17,976 nucleotides of DNA from DAHUXT01 sp036378295 (GCA_036378295.1 DASUWS010000360.1:1-17976); one strand, 5' to 3'. Counted from the stretch's first letter, positions 7,327-14,248 are shown. Translations and numbers: made by a program. The notes: a model not told the origin generated them from the letters alone.

Positions 7327-7355
7327 ACGCCCCTTCCAGATGATGGAGGGGGCGT
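7327..7355 (-). terminator. Hairpin terminator, copy 2 of a repeated element
   Basis: The same 12-bp stem arms as at 5704-5732 with loop GATGA instead of TTATC; three flanking bases on each side (CAA, CGC) are also identical. On the minus strand it is followed by GTTTGTTGTAT and ends the MerR/Cys-rich peptide transcript, whose stop is 38 bp away. It lies between converging genes and may also stop hxlR transcription. Confidence 0.75.
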
Positions 7356-7393
7356 CGCACTGTATGATACAGGCCGTAGATGGACCGCTTCGC

Positions 7394-7519
7394 TCAGCAG
7401 CAGCCAGTGCCACCAGCGCCACATTCAGGGCAGCCACAGCCACATGTGCATTCCCCTGGCGGGCAATCACACGCGGTACAGGTATCATGCTCATGGGCAA
7501 CAGGGATCATCTTTAGCAT
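7394..7519 (-). CDS. Small cysteine-rich peptide, metallothionein-like, coupled to MerR
   Basis: A 41-residue reading frame with ten cysteines, at positions 14, 17, 19, 24, 26, 28, 30, 33, 40 and 41, plus histidines 9 and 11. The spacing CxxC, four CxC steps, CxxC and a final CC is the pattern of metal-thiolate cluster proteins. A strong AAGGAG at 7526-7531 (minus) lies 6 nt before the ATG at 7519; an ATG at 7522 is 3 nt closer. The gene begins inside the 3' end of the MerR gene in another frame, overlapping it by 29 bp, so it is probably translated by coupling. It shares the metal-type MerR promoter and is followed by a terminator. I infer intracellular zinc, cadmium, lead or copper sequestration. 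It does not match the SmtA/BmtA families I know. A chance frame is possible but unlikely given the site and composition. Confidence 0.7.
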   Translation of the reverse strand: MLKMIPVAHEHDTCTACDCPPGECTCGCGCPECGAGGTGCC

Positions 7520-8015
7520 CATACATCTCCTTGGTTGCGGCATCATCCACAGGGTCGATGCACCGCATGTCAGAACAGGCACTGAAAGTCGTGTTATCCT
7601 CGGACGAGCAGGCCGCGAGTGCGCGCTGATAGCCCGCAACCGTCGCCCGAAGCGCATTCAGCTCGGCGATTTCCTGATCAATCGCGTGCAGTCGCAGCTC
7701 CACCAGCGAGAGCAACTGCCGCTGCACATCCCCGCATCGTGCGTCGGACGCGCCAATGAGCAGAGGTTTTGCCGATGCAAGGGGCAGGCCAAGCAGGCGG
7801 ATGCGCCGGAGCAACAGTAGACGGTTGACGTCGGCCAGGCTGTAACGACGATAGCTATTCGGGCCGCGCGGTGGCCGCGGCAGCAGGCCGATTTCCTCGT
7901 AGAAGCGGATCGTTTTGGCCGCGATACCCGTCCGGCGGGCAATCTGTCCGATGGTCAGCGACATCGTTGCCACATCGTCCGCGCTCTGCCAGGAGTCCCT
8001 CTCGTTCGAACGCAT
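7491..8015 (-). CDS. MerR-family metal-responsive regulator (ZntR/CueR-like)
   Basis: A 174-residue MerR protein: HTH TIGQIARRTGIAAKTIRFYE (21-40), second wing-helix GPNSYRRYSLADVNRL (51-66), then a coiled-coil dimerisation helix (about 96-130). Cysteines lie at 94 (DARCGDVQ), 136 and 147/152 (ACSSEDNTTFSACSDMRC), and 172-173 in an extra tail. C94 aligns with ZntR C79, where copper-sensing CueR has serine, and C136/C147 match the metal loop, so a divalent metal such as zinc, cadmium or lead is the better guess. The ATG at 8015 has AGGAGG 6 nt upstream. The frame stays open to 8060, but that would begin upstream of the predicted transcript start. It is the first gene of an operon with the Cys-rich peptide. 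Confidence 0.9.
   Translation of the reverse strand: MRSNERDSWQSADDVATMSLTIGQIARRTGIAAKTIRFYEEIGLLPRPPRGPNSYRRYSLADVNRLLLLRRIRLLGLPLASAKPLLIGASDARCGDVQRQLLSLVELRLHAIDQEIAELNALRATVAGYQRALAACSSEDNTTFSACSDMRCIDPVDDAATKEMYDAKDDPCCP
7526..7531 (-). promoter_or_regulatory. Shine-Dalgarno of the Cys-rich peptide, inside the MerR coding region
   Basis: AAGGAG on the minus strand, within MerR codons for Thr-Lys-Glu near residue 162. It decides the start of the overlapping peptide gene and is absent at no other in-frame ATG nearby. Confidence 0.65.
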
Positions 8016-8051
8016 ACGTGTCCTCCTGCCTTTCCTGCCCCTTCTGCCGAG

Positions 8052-8082
8052 AGCGTACACCTTCCTGTAACTGGAAGGTCAA
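8052..8082 (-). promoter_or_regulatory. MerR-type promoter with 19-bp spacer and perfect dyad
   Basis: On the minus strand TTGACC (8077-8082) and TACGCT (8052-8057) are separated by 19 bp. Between them ACCTTCC and GGAAGGT form a perfect inverted repeat spaced by 7 bp (8059-8079). This overlong spacer with an ACCTTCC dyad is the classic operator of CueR/ZntR-type activators, which untwist the DNA when metal binds. It points at the merR-peptide operon, which would therefore be self-induced by metal. Confidence 0.9.
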
Positions 8083-8291
8083 GAGCGGAAAATCGCGTCC
8101 GCGGGTGACGACTGCTCTCCTCCGTCGCGGCAGTTTGCGGCATCATGCGTGCGAGAGCGTGTTCTCATCGCCGCCAGTGATGCGCCCCGCTCGCGTACAT
8201 GCTATAGCCCTTTACGCCATAATGCGGTATGATGCGACCAGTGATAATACGTCACTCGGCATGTACTCGTAATGAGACAGGGAGTCTTGAC

Positions 8292-8531
8292 ATGAAGAGA
8301 AGCCTGCGGCTGCGGTTTTATCCTGAGGCCATCCTGGGCATCATCTCGGGCATTCTGTTCGTGGTGACGCTCATCAACCATGCGTGGATTGAGATCGCGT
8401 TCAACGTCGACCCCGATCAGGGCAGCGGCATGCTAGAATGGCTGGTCGTTGGTGGACTGCTGGTGGCGACAGTGGCGCTGTTCTCGCTGGCGGGTTATGA
8501 GTGGCGGCGCACGATGGCGGTCGCGGGTTGA
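8292..8531 (+). CDS. Small two-helix membrane protein of unknown function
   Basis: A 79-residue protein that I do not recognise. A basic start (MKRSLRLRF) precedes a hydrophobic segment at about 13-31 (AILGIISGILFVVTLIN), a polar loop with several acids (FNVDPDQGSG), and a second segment at about 48-67 (LEWLVVGGLLVATVALFSLA) ending in YEWRR. The charges predict both ends in the cytoplasm. GGGAG at 8280-8284, 7 nt before the ATG at 8292, supports this start over an upstream in-frame ATG at 8229. It stands alone with its own terminator at 8578 and is divergent from the merR operon, about 210 bp away, so co-regulation by the MerR promoter is unlikely. Confidence 0.75.
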   Translation: MKRSLRLRFYPEAILGIISGILFVVTLINHAWIEIAFNVDPDQGSGMLEWLVVGGLLVATVALFSLAGYEWRRTMAVAG

Positions 8532-8577
8532 AGCAGATCGCGTGCGAGAATGCTTGAGCGCTTCGAAATAGCTCAGG

Positions 8578-8610
8578 AGCCTCGATCCTCGAGTGGATCG
8601 GGGCTTTTCT
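8578..8610 (+). terminator. Rho-independent terminator after the small membrane protein
   Basis: AGCCTCGATCC (8578-8588) pairs with GGATCGGGGCT (8595-8605) with one wobble and a 6-nt loop, followed by TTTCT. This is the clearest intrinsic terminator in the window. Confidence 0.85.
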
Positions 8611-8637
8611 GTACCCTGGCCCAGGCGCGCAACCAGT

Positions 8638-8668
8638 GGGCCGGAACCCTAGCGGGGAGTCCCGGCCC
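8638..8668. terminator. GC-rich inverted repeat, possible end of the secreted-protein transcript
   Basis: GGGCCGG (8638-8644) and CCGGCCC (8662-8668) enclose 17 nt, 53 bp beyond the stop of the minus-strand secreted protein gene. There is no T-tract on the minus side, so terminator function is uncertain. Confidence 0.35.
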
Positions 8669-8721
8669 TCACGAGGTCACATGGAGAAAAGCAACGTAAC
8701 GAACCACACAGACGAACGAGC

Positions 8722-10593
8722 CTAGTGATCGTAGAGCGCGCCGCCACTGACACGGCCTACGAACGTGGACCAGTTGGCGAGCTGGGAGCGTGTGTTGCCG
8801 CAGGTCACATCAGTCAGCCACTCGGTCGCTGTGCAGCTTTGGGCGATGTACTCAGAGGCGAACCAGATGCTACCATCGGCGTCTGCCACTGCCGCCGAGT
8901 AGTCACCCCAGCGCTCGACACCAGTACCACCGGTCAGCGAAGGATACCCCGTGAAGCCATCGGCTGGCCCAGCCCCCGCCCCGGCGATATGAATCTTGCC
9001 AGCGCCGAAGACCGGATTGATGGTGACGTACGCGGAAGTCGGGTAGCTGTCTGGCCCTGAGAGCGTGAAGGTCATGACGCCCTGGCCGATCTGGTTGACC
9101 CCAATCGACGGGAAGAACGCGCTGTCATGCACCGCGGTGACATAGCCCTGCCTGACTATAACCGCATGCACATCCTGCTTGCCCTGATTGTTCGAGACAT
9201 ACGGAAGCACGATGAAGTAGCCAATGCCCACGCGCGATCCATCGCCGACGACCGTATTGACGCCGGAGTAGAGCATGCCTGCCGAGTAAACGACCTGATT
9301 CATGCGGTCATCGTTCGCGTTGAGCTTTGTCTCAGGATTATTGAGCGCCTGGCCCAGCGGGAAGCTGCCCACCTTCTGGGTCGCCGTGAGCGATCCATCC
9401 GAGCGTAATCCGTAGGTTTCCGAGGAAATGACCGTATGCAGCAGCGAGACGCCTGGATTGCTGCTGTTGAGGCTGCGCGTGTTCGTCAGCGCCCAGACGG
9501 CGATACGGTTATCCAGCGGAGCCACGCCAAATTGCAGCGCGCTCATGAAGAACTCGGTGCCGCCGTTGCCCTTTGCCAGCAATCCGTTCGGAGGTGTTGT
9601 GGCGGGTTGGAGGGAATACCAGATGCCGCCCACATCGGGCGTCGCGATCTTGCCCGCGTTGATATGCACGACTGGTGGTAGTAGGTTGCTGCCATGGGAT
9701 GCTGCCGTGGCCAGCATCCGTTTGGAGACAGCATAGACCTGAGCGCCGTTGAAGCCCGTGCCAAACTCATTGGTGCTGATGTAGAAACCGTAGGCATCGG
9801 CGCCGATGAGGGGCTGGTCACCAAAACATGGGCATCCAGGATTGCTCGGCGTGCCGTTCAGGCCGTCGTCGGTCGCGTCAATCGAGAAGTCGGTCCAGGC
9901 GCCGGTGGGATTACTTGTCTGCGAGACCGCGATGAGCGTATGGGCGCGTACCGAAGGCGCGGGATCTTCCTGCAGCACGGTCAGGAAGAAGCGGTTTGTG
10001 GCCGGGTCATAGTAGCACTTGGGGTCGCTCAGGAAGTCGCCGCGTACATTCGTGCTGCGGTCAATTGCAACTGGCAGCCGGAAGAACGTGTTCAATGATA
10101 CCGGCTGTGTCAGGCGATTGCCATCTCTATCGAAGACCACCATGACATCATTGACTGCCTCAAGTACTTTCCCGTTGCCGGCGCAAAGTCCCTGGTCGGG
10201 CGGCTCAAGACTAAAGGCGTTGCCGTTATCGCGAGTGCGCTGGTCGAGATGATTGAGTCCCTGGAAGCCAGAGAAGCCGCGGTTGCTGGTCGTCATGCCA
10301 GTGCTGCGTGGGTTGGGGTTGGTGGTCGGCGCCTGATTGTAGATCGCGCGAGTGTGTTGATCGCGATCTTGATCTTTCGGCACAGGCTGATGCAGTGTCT
10401 CGCCCGTCAGCCCGCTTGGGCCAGTGACGAAGACACTGGTGCCGGTCTCGGTGAGCCGCTGTAGTGTCTGATTGCCGCCATCGGCAAGAGCCGAGGGGAT
10501 TGTCCAGGTAAGGAATGCAGTGGTCGCAAGCGCGAAGGCCGCGACGATGGTTGTGCCACTGACGAGTATTGTTCGCGCCTTGTGGGTCTTCAA
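8722..10593 (-). CDS. Large secreted protein of unknown function, possible beta-propeller
   Basis: A 623-residue exported protein starting at TTG 10593, chosen because AGGAGGT (10599-10605) sits 5 nt upstream and the product then opens with a clean signal peptide: basic MKTHKAR, a hydrophobic core to about residue 31, and an ALA/DG cleavage site near 37. The frame continues upstream to 10746, but that would bury the signal peptide internally. The mature chain has scattered cysteines, many Asn/Gly turns, and phrases typical of beta-propeller blades (SDPKCYYDPATNRFFLTVLQ; RWGDYSAAVADADGSIWFAS near the C-terminus). No catalytic motif, anchor or LPXTG is visible. I do not recognise a named family; sialidase-like or other propeller folds are guesses. 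It appears to be monocistronic. Confidence 0.75.
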   Translation of the reverse strand: MKTHKARTILVSGTTIVAAFALATTAFLTWTIPSALADGGNQTLQRLTETGTSVFVTGPSGLTGETLHQPVPKDQDRDQHTRAIYNQAPTTNPNPRSTGMTTSNRGFSGFQGLNHLDQRTRDNGNAFSLEPPDQGLCAGNGKVLEAVNDVMVVFDRDGNRLTQPVSLNTFFRLPVAIDRSTNVRGDFLSDPKCYYDPATNRFFLTVLQEDPAPSVRAHTLIAVSQTSNPTGAWTDFSIDATDDGLNGTPSNPGCPCFGDQPLIGADAYGFYISTNEFGTGFNGAQVYAVSKRMLATAASHGSNLLPPVVHINAGKIATPDVGGIWYSLQPATTPPNGLLAKGNGGTEFFMSALQFGVAPLDNRIAVWALTNTRSLNSSNPGVSLLHTVISSETYGLRSDGSLTATQKVGSFPLGQALNNPETKLNANDDRMNQVVYSAGMLYSGVNTVVGDGSRVGIGYFIVLPYVSNNQGKQDVHAVIVRQGYVTAVHDSAFFPSIGVNQIGQGVMTFTLSGPDSYPTSAYVTINPVFGAGKIHIAGAGAGPADGFTGYPSLTGGTGVERWGDYSAAVADADGSIWFASEYIAQSCTATEWLTDVTCGNTRSQLANWSTFVGRVSGGALYDH

Positions 10594-10605
10594 ACCATAC
10601 CTCCT

Positions 10606-11042
10606 ATACACGATGCTCTGGCAGATGGGGCATCGCGAGCACTCCCTGACCACACACGCCGCGCGTGGAGATTCTCCCGCTTGACGGGGAAAAGGCATCT
10701 GGACGCGTACGTGGTGTGATCCAACTTCTCTGAGACACGAAGGCAATACATGGACGCGGAGGTGAGGTCAAACTTTCGCTGGCGACGAGGGGTCTGGCTG
10801 CATGATGCTCCCAATCACGCAGCAGGGGCGGTGAAGCTTGTTCGTGGCGCACACACCGCGCGCCAGGGAAGATGCTGGCAAGATGCTCCATACCGTCCCA
10901 ACCTCATCAAATCCATAGAAAGTCGGCTAGAATCCGGGAGCTCTGCTATTGCTGAACGGGGCAACTCCTTTCTCCCATTATAGGCACATTACTGCCAGAA
11001 CTGGATACACAGGCAATTTGCAGAGTGTCTGGCAATCACATC
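10606..11042. other. Intergenic region with no supportable gene
   Basis: 437 bp between the secreted-protein gene and the DUF3237 gene. An inverted repeat CGATGC (10611-10616) / GCATCG (10630-10635) lies just upstream of the secreted gene's ribosome site and could fold in its leader. TGCCAGA (10993-10999) and TCTGGCA (11028-11034) form a loose repeat after the DUF3237 stop. Open frames here lack ribosome sites and protein-like composition. No clear promoter was found for the secreted gene. Confidence 0.5.
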
Positions 11043-11474
11043 CTACCGCACTTCGTATATCTCGTAGATGCGCGATTCGCCGTTGGCGACGCCCTTCCCG
11101 ATAGCCTGAATCTTGTTGAGCCAGCTATAGCGCTGATCACTCGTCTCGAAGCGTGGCGCGATATAGACGGGCGTATCAATTCCCTCAAGAGCAAGCGCCA
11201 GGTTGCGGAGCCCCTTGTACTCGACGTAGATGAGGGCGCCGTCATCGGTTTCGAGGGTGAGGCGAATATCGGTAAGCGTGGTGCCATCCTGGCCGATGAC
11301 CATCCAGTCTCCCGCGATAGTGCCTTCCTTGAGGCGCGCGTTCAGCCGATCTCCCTTCCAGACTGCCTCGCGAATCGTGACCATCAGGCGTCGCCCTGTC
11401 GGAGTGACGCCGAGATCAGCCGCTATAACAGAGGAAACGGTAGCGCTGCACAGTGGGATAAGTTCGAGCGACAT
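11043..11474 (-). CDS. DUF3237 (UPF0311) family protein
   Basis: A 143-residue soluble protein matching the DUF3237 pattern: an opening strand MSLELIPLCSATV, the segment GVTPTGRRLMVTIREAVWKG with G-x-R-R (22-41), DGTTLTDIRLTLETDDGALI (63-82) with the family-typical ETDDGA motif, and a C-terminal APRFETSDQRYSWLNKI (107-122) with the PRFET and YxWLN signatures. It is about the usual length for the family. DUF3237 proteins form a small beta-barrel with no settled function. The ATG at 11474 is preceded by AGGAG 6 nt upstream; the frame is open to 11618 but the extra residues look non-homologous. It is divergent from the methyltransferase at 11732. Confidence 0.88.
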   Translation of the reverse strand: MSLELIPLCSATVSSVIAADLGVTPTGRRLMVTIREAVWKGDRLNARLKEGTIAGDWMVIGQDGTTLTDIRLTLETDDGALIYVEYKGLRNLALALEGIDTPVYIAPRFETSDQRYSWLNKIQAIGKGVANGESRIYEIYEVR

Positions 11475-11629
11475 AGTATACTCCTGGTCTCGCGGGCGAT
11501 CTTGCTGGGCTGTGAAAGATCGCACGATACGACGCCCAAATCGTAGCACTACACCCTTGCGTATTTCAGTGACGCACGACGCTTTCCGGCGGGTTCGTAG
11601 GTGTTGTGTGAACAGCATGGAGAGGCGGG

Positions 11630-11658
11630 TTGCTGGCGAGTGAAGGGCGCACTATAGT
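11630..11658 (+). promoter_or_regulatory. Candidate promoter of the methyltransferase gene
   Basis: TTGCTG (11630-11635), a 17-bp spacer and TATAGT (11653-11658). The -10 is good and the -35 weak. It lies 73 bp upstream of the GTG start. Confidence 0.4.
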
Positions 11659-11731
11659 ATCCAGCGGTCAGGTTGAGTGAGCGTGGTATGGTGCGGAATA
11701 CTTCCCCATAGAGCGAAGCCGGAGGAGACAA

Positions 11732-12430
11732 GTGGCAGCATCCAGCGACCGGTTGATCGAGGAGCAGATCGCCTATTATCAGGCGCGGGCAGGCGAGTAT
11801 GACGAGTGGTTTCTGCGCCAGGGTCGCTATGATCACGGGCCGGAGGTCAATGCGCGTTGGTTCGCGGAGGCGGAGCAGGTAGCGGACGCGCTGGCGGCAT
11901 TTGGCCCTGCGGGCGATGTGCTGGAGCTAGCGAGCGGTACCGGCCTCTGGACACAGCGGCTGGTGCAATCGGCACGCACCCTCACGGCGGTGGATAGCTC
12001 GCCTGAAGTGCACGCCATCAACCAGGAGCGGCTGGGAGCCGCGCCAGTGCGTTATCTCGTGGCCGATCTCTTTCACTGGCAGCCGGATCGCCAGTACGAC
12101 ACGATCTTCTTCAGTTTCTGGCTCTCACATGTGCCACCAGAGCGTCTGGAATCGTTCTGGACCCTGGTACGGTCGGCGCTGGCTCCAGGCGGTCGCGTCT
12201 TCTTCGTGGATGCGCTGTACGATGAAACCTCAACAGCGAAAGACCACCAACTCGAAGGGCCAGACGCCCATGCGGTCACCCGGCGCCTGAACGATGGGAA
12301 GGAATATCGCATCGTCAAAGTCTTCTATCGTCCCGACGATCTGACGCAACGGCTCACAGACTGGGGCTGGCAGGCGCGCGTCGAGCGCACGCCCACGTAC
12401 TTCTATTATGGCATTGCATCCCTCCAGTAG
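11732..12430 (+). CDS. Class I SAM-dependent methyltransferase
   Basis: A 232-residue methyltransferase. Motif I, DVLELASGTGLWTQ (about 62-75), binds S-adenosylmethionine; D88 in TAVDSSPEVH ends strand beta-2; motif III/IV is DLFHWQ and YDTIFFSFWLSHVPPE, followed by LAPGGRVFFVDALYD as motif V. The N-terminal helix IEEQIAYYQARAGEYDEWF is typical of small-molecule methyltransferases. The start is GTG at 11732 with GGAGGAG at 11721-11727, 4 nt upstream. The substrate cannot be inferred. It converges on the CPBP gene with only 39 bp between stop codons, and no strong terminator is visible there. Confidence 0.88.
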   Translation: MAASSDRLIEEQIAYYQARAGEYDEWFLRQGRYDHGPEVNARWFAEAEQVADALAAFGPAGDVLELASGTGLWTQRLVQSARTLTAVDSSPEVHAINQERLGAAPVRYLVADLFHWQPDRQYDTIFFSFWLSHVPPERLESFWTLVRSALAPGGRVFFVDALYDETSTAKDHQLEGPDAHAVTRRLNDGKEYRIVKVFYRPDDLTQRLTDWGWQARVERTPTYFYYGIASLQ

Positions 12431-12469
12431 CCGCTGCCAACCCTGAGCGAAAGGGATGCGCACGGGAAA

Positions 12470-13435
12470 TCAGCCCGGCTGGACACCCTCACTGGATGCG
12501 GTTATGGCGGGCAGCGATGGCTGTGCCGGAGTGAGCGGCTTGATGCGCCCAGTGAGCGCCAGCCAGAGCGCGAGCGCGGCGGCGGGGATGATCCCCATCA
12601 GGCCGACCGGCGCGGCCAGCAGCGAGTCGGCCCGCGTCAGCAGCAGGACGATGATAGTTGCCTGGCCGTTGAGCGCGGCATGCGCCAGTGTCGAGGGCCA
12701 GATGCTGTCGGTGCGGAAGCGCAGCCAGGCAAAGATCAGGCTGAACGTCGTCGCGAAGACGACCATCATGAGGATGCCTACCAGCGGATGCCCAGGAAAG
12801 TTATAGCCGTCGAGCACGATCAGCGGCGCGTGCCAGAGTCCCCAGATGATGCCAACCAGGAGCGCCGCGCGTACGCCGCCAAGCGGAGCCAGCCGTGGCA
12901 GCAGGTAGCCGCGCCAGCCGAACTCCTCACCAAACGTCGCGATCATGTTGATCGGCAGAATGTAGGTGAATGCCCCGATAGCGCTAATCAGCACCGAGAG
13001 AGCGGCCAATTGCTGGGCCGACATGCCTGGCGGGAGCCTTCCACCCGTCCGCGCGATCTGGCGGCCGAGCGCATCCAGATGTTGCGGCAGCGCCCACCGC
13101 TGAACGCTGAGGAGCAGTGCCAACCCTAATCCAAGCGCCAGCACCAGCGGCATGAGCAGATACGCCGCCAGATATATGCGCCATGCTCCGCGCTGCCCGC
13201 GTGCCGCCAGCCGAAGTCCCGCATCGGCAAACCCCTCACGCAGCAGTAGGCGTGTCAGCAGGGCCGCCAGCGCCGGGCCGAACATACCGATCAGAGTGCG
13301 CAGCCCGAACGGCACCCCCACAGCCCGCAGGCCGATCCAGACTGTCCAGCTACATACGAATGTAAGCGCAACGAAGAGTGCGACGTTGCGCCAGCGTACC
13401 GCCGGGACTCCGGCATCATACGAGGAAGTCTCCAT
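12470..13435 (-). CDS. CPBP-family (CAAX/Abi) intramembrane metalloprotease
   Basis: A 321-residue membrane protein with about eight hydrophobic segments. All three CPBP motifs are intact: EEFGWRGYLLPRL (170-182) with the EExxxR glutamates, GLWHAPL (199-205) with H202, and HAALN (252-256). These place a metal-activated glutamate site inside the membrane. Bacterial relatives act in bacteriocin immunity, peptide maturation or membrane stress; no bacteriocin gene is next to it, so its role is open. The ATG at 13435 has GGAAGAG about 9 nt upstream. It appears monocistronic, with an operator-like dyad in its promoter. Confidence 0.9.
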   Translation of the reverse strand: METSSYDAGVPAVRWRNVALFVALTFVCSWTVWIGLRAVGVPFGLRTLIGMFGPALAALLTRLLLREGFADAGLRLAARGQRGAWRIYLAAYLLMPLVLALGLGLALLLSVQRWALPQHLDALGRQIARTGGRLPPGMSAQQLAALSVLISAIGAFTYILPINMIATFGEEFGWRGYLLPRLAPLGGVRAALLVGIIWGLWHAPLIVLDGYNFPGHPLVGILMMVVFATTFSLIFAWLRFRTDSIWPSTLAHAALNGQATIIVLLLTRADSLLAAPVGLMGIIPAAALALWLALTGRIKPLTPAQPSLPAITASSEGVQPG

Positions 13436-13490
13436 GATGTATCTCTTCCCCCTGCCCTTCTTCCACGCGCCGGCCAGTTACTGGTCCATG

Positions 13491-13515
13491 ACTGTTATAG
13501 GATAACTATAACAGT
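13491..13515. promoter_or_regulatory. Operator-like dyad upstream of the CPBP protease gene
   Basis: ACTGTTATAG (13491-13500) and CTATAACAGT (13506-13515) are perfect 10-bp inverted arms around GATAA. The dyad touches the -10 of the minus-strand promoter and lies 55 bp upstream of the CPBP start. Its shape suits a GntR- or TetR-type repressor, but no such gene is in the window. Confidence 0.75.
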
Positions 13516-13540
13516 AGGCTATCCATACGTGGCCTGTCAA
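13511..13540 (-). promoter_or_regulatory. Promoter of the CPBP protease gene
   Basis: On the minus strand TTGACA (13535-13540) is a perfect -35; TACTGT (13511-13516) with an 18-bp spacer is the likely -10 and lies within the dyad's right arm, so a bound protein would exclude polymerase. Confidence 0.6.
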
Positions 13541-13606
13541 GGATGGCAGGCTGAGTCCGACGAGGCCAAGCGGGTGAAGCGGAAACAAAAAGCCCGAATT
13601 CCCTGC

Positions 13607-13634
13607 TTGACCGGATGCAAAAGTCTGGTACAAT
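13607..13634 (+). promoter_or_regulatory. Promoter of the response regulator gene
   Basis: TTGACC (13607-13612), a 16-bp spacer and TACAAT (13629-13634). It implies a leader of about 140 nt if the ATG at 13778 is the start. Together with the CPBP promoter it fills the 340-bp divergent gap at 13436-13777, where I see no other gene. Confidence 0.65.
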
Positions 13635-13777
13635 GCGGATAAGATGGGGTGCGCAACACAAGCGGCGAGGTGGTGGTACTGAGGAGGATTGGCGCGCACA
13701 CTGGGTTTTGGCCGTGGCCCCATGCCTGGGGAGGCGGCGTCCAGGGCTTCCGTTTGGAAGCGGGGGTGGGCACGCGC

Positions 13778-14248
13778 ATGGATCGTCCGGAGCAATCGCC
13801 ACGTGCTCACATGCAAGGCCCTGGGAGTGATCAGGAGCGAGTCGGTATCGTCCCCACACCCTACAACGGAGCTCCGCGCCATCGCACGATTCTGGTTGCC
13901 GAAAACGAAGCAACCAATCGTCAGTTGATGGAGCAGATTCTTCGCTTTGCTGGCTACGAAACCCTGACTGCTACGAACGGGCGTGAGGCGCTGGACGTGC
14001 TTCAAACCAGTCGTGCTGACCTCGTCCTCGTGGACATCTCGATGCCGGTGCTGGATGGCTTTCATATGCTGGCCCTGCTGCGCGAACAGCCAGCATATGC
14101 CACGGTGCCGGTGGTTGCTGTGACAGCGCACGCTACAGATGAAGATCGCCAGCGCGCCCTGCGCTCCGGGTTCACCGAGTATCTGACCAAGCCGTTTCGT
14201 CCACGCGATTTGCTCGCCCTGGTCGAGCACCTGCTCGCGGGCGACTAA
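13778..14248 (+). CDS. Single-domain response regulator (receiver only)
   Basis: A 156-residue protein with a CheY-like receiver from about residue 36. The acidic pocket is AENEA (41-45), the phosphoacceptor is D86 in LVDISMPVLDG, followed by T116 in AVTAHAT and K138 in LTKPF. There is no output domain, so it likely signals through protein contacts in a phosphorelay. The 35-residue N-terminal extension is proline-rich and looks disordered. The start is uncertain: ATG 13778 has only a loose GGGGGTGGG upstream; GTG 13649 and ATG 13811 are in frame. No histidine kinase is adjacent, so it is an orphan. Confidence 0.85.
   Translation: MDRPEQSPRAHMQGPGSDQERVGIVPTPYNGAPRHRTILVAENEATNRQLMEQILRFAGYETLTATNGREALDVLQTSRADLVLVDISMPVLDGFHMLALLREQPAYATVPVVAVTAHATDEDRQRALRSGFTEYLTKPFRPRDLLALVEHLLAGD

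Noticed and set aside
5701..7358. Could the paired hairpins be terminal repeats of a transposon?
   Set aside because: They are self-complementary terminators in gene-end positions, no transposase lies between them, and no target-site duplication is visible.
7380..7820. Plus-strand frame antisense to the Cys-rich peptide and merR.
   Set aside because: It opposes merR, a confident gene, and crosses its HTH-to-coiled-coil region without any domain or ribosome site of its own.
10..8576. The 14-mer TCGAAATAGCTCAG occurs at 10-23 and again at 8563-8576.
   Set aside because: One copy is inside the marR coding region and flanks differ; one shared 14-mer is expected by chance in a window this size.
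10594..10746. N-terminal extension of the secreted protein to the first ATG at 10746.
   Set aside because: It would place the signal peptide more than 50 residues inside the protein and ignore the strong ribosome site before TTG 10593.
10750..10983. A 77-codon plus-strand frame in the gap upstream of the secreted-protein gene.
   Set aside because: No ribosome site or promoter, no protein-like pattern, and it ends without any terminator or neighbour logic.
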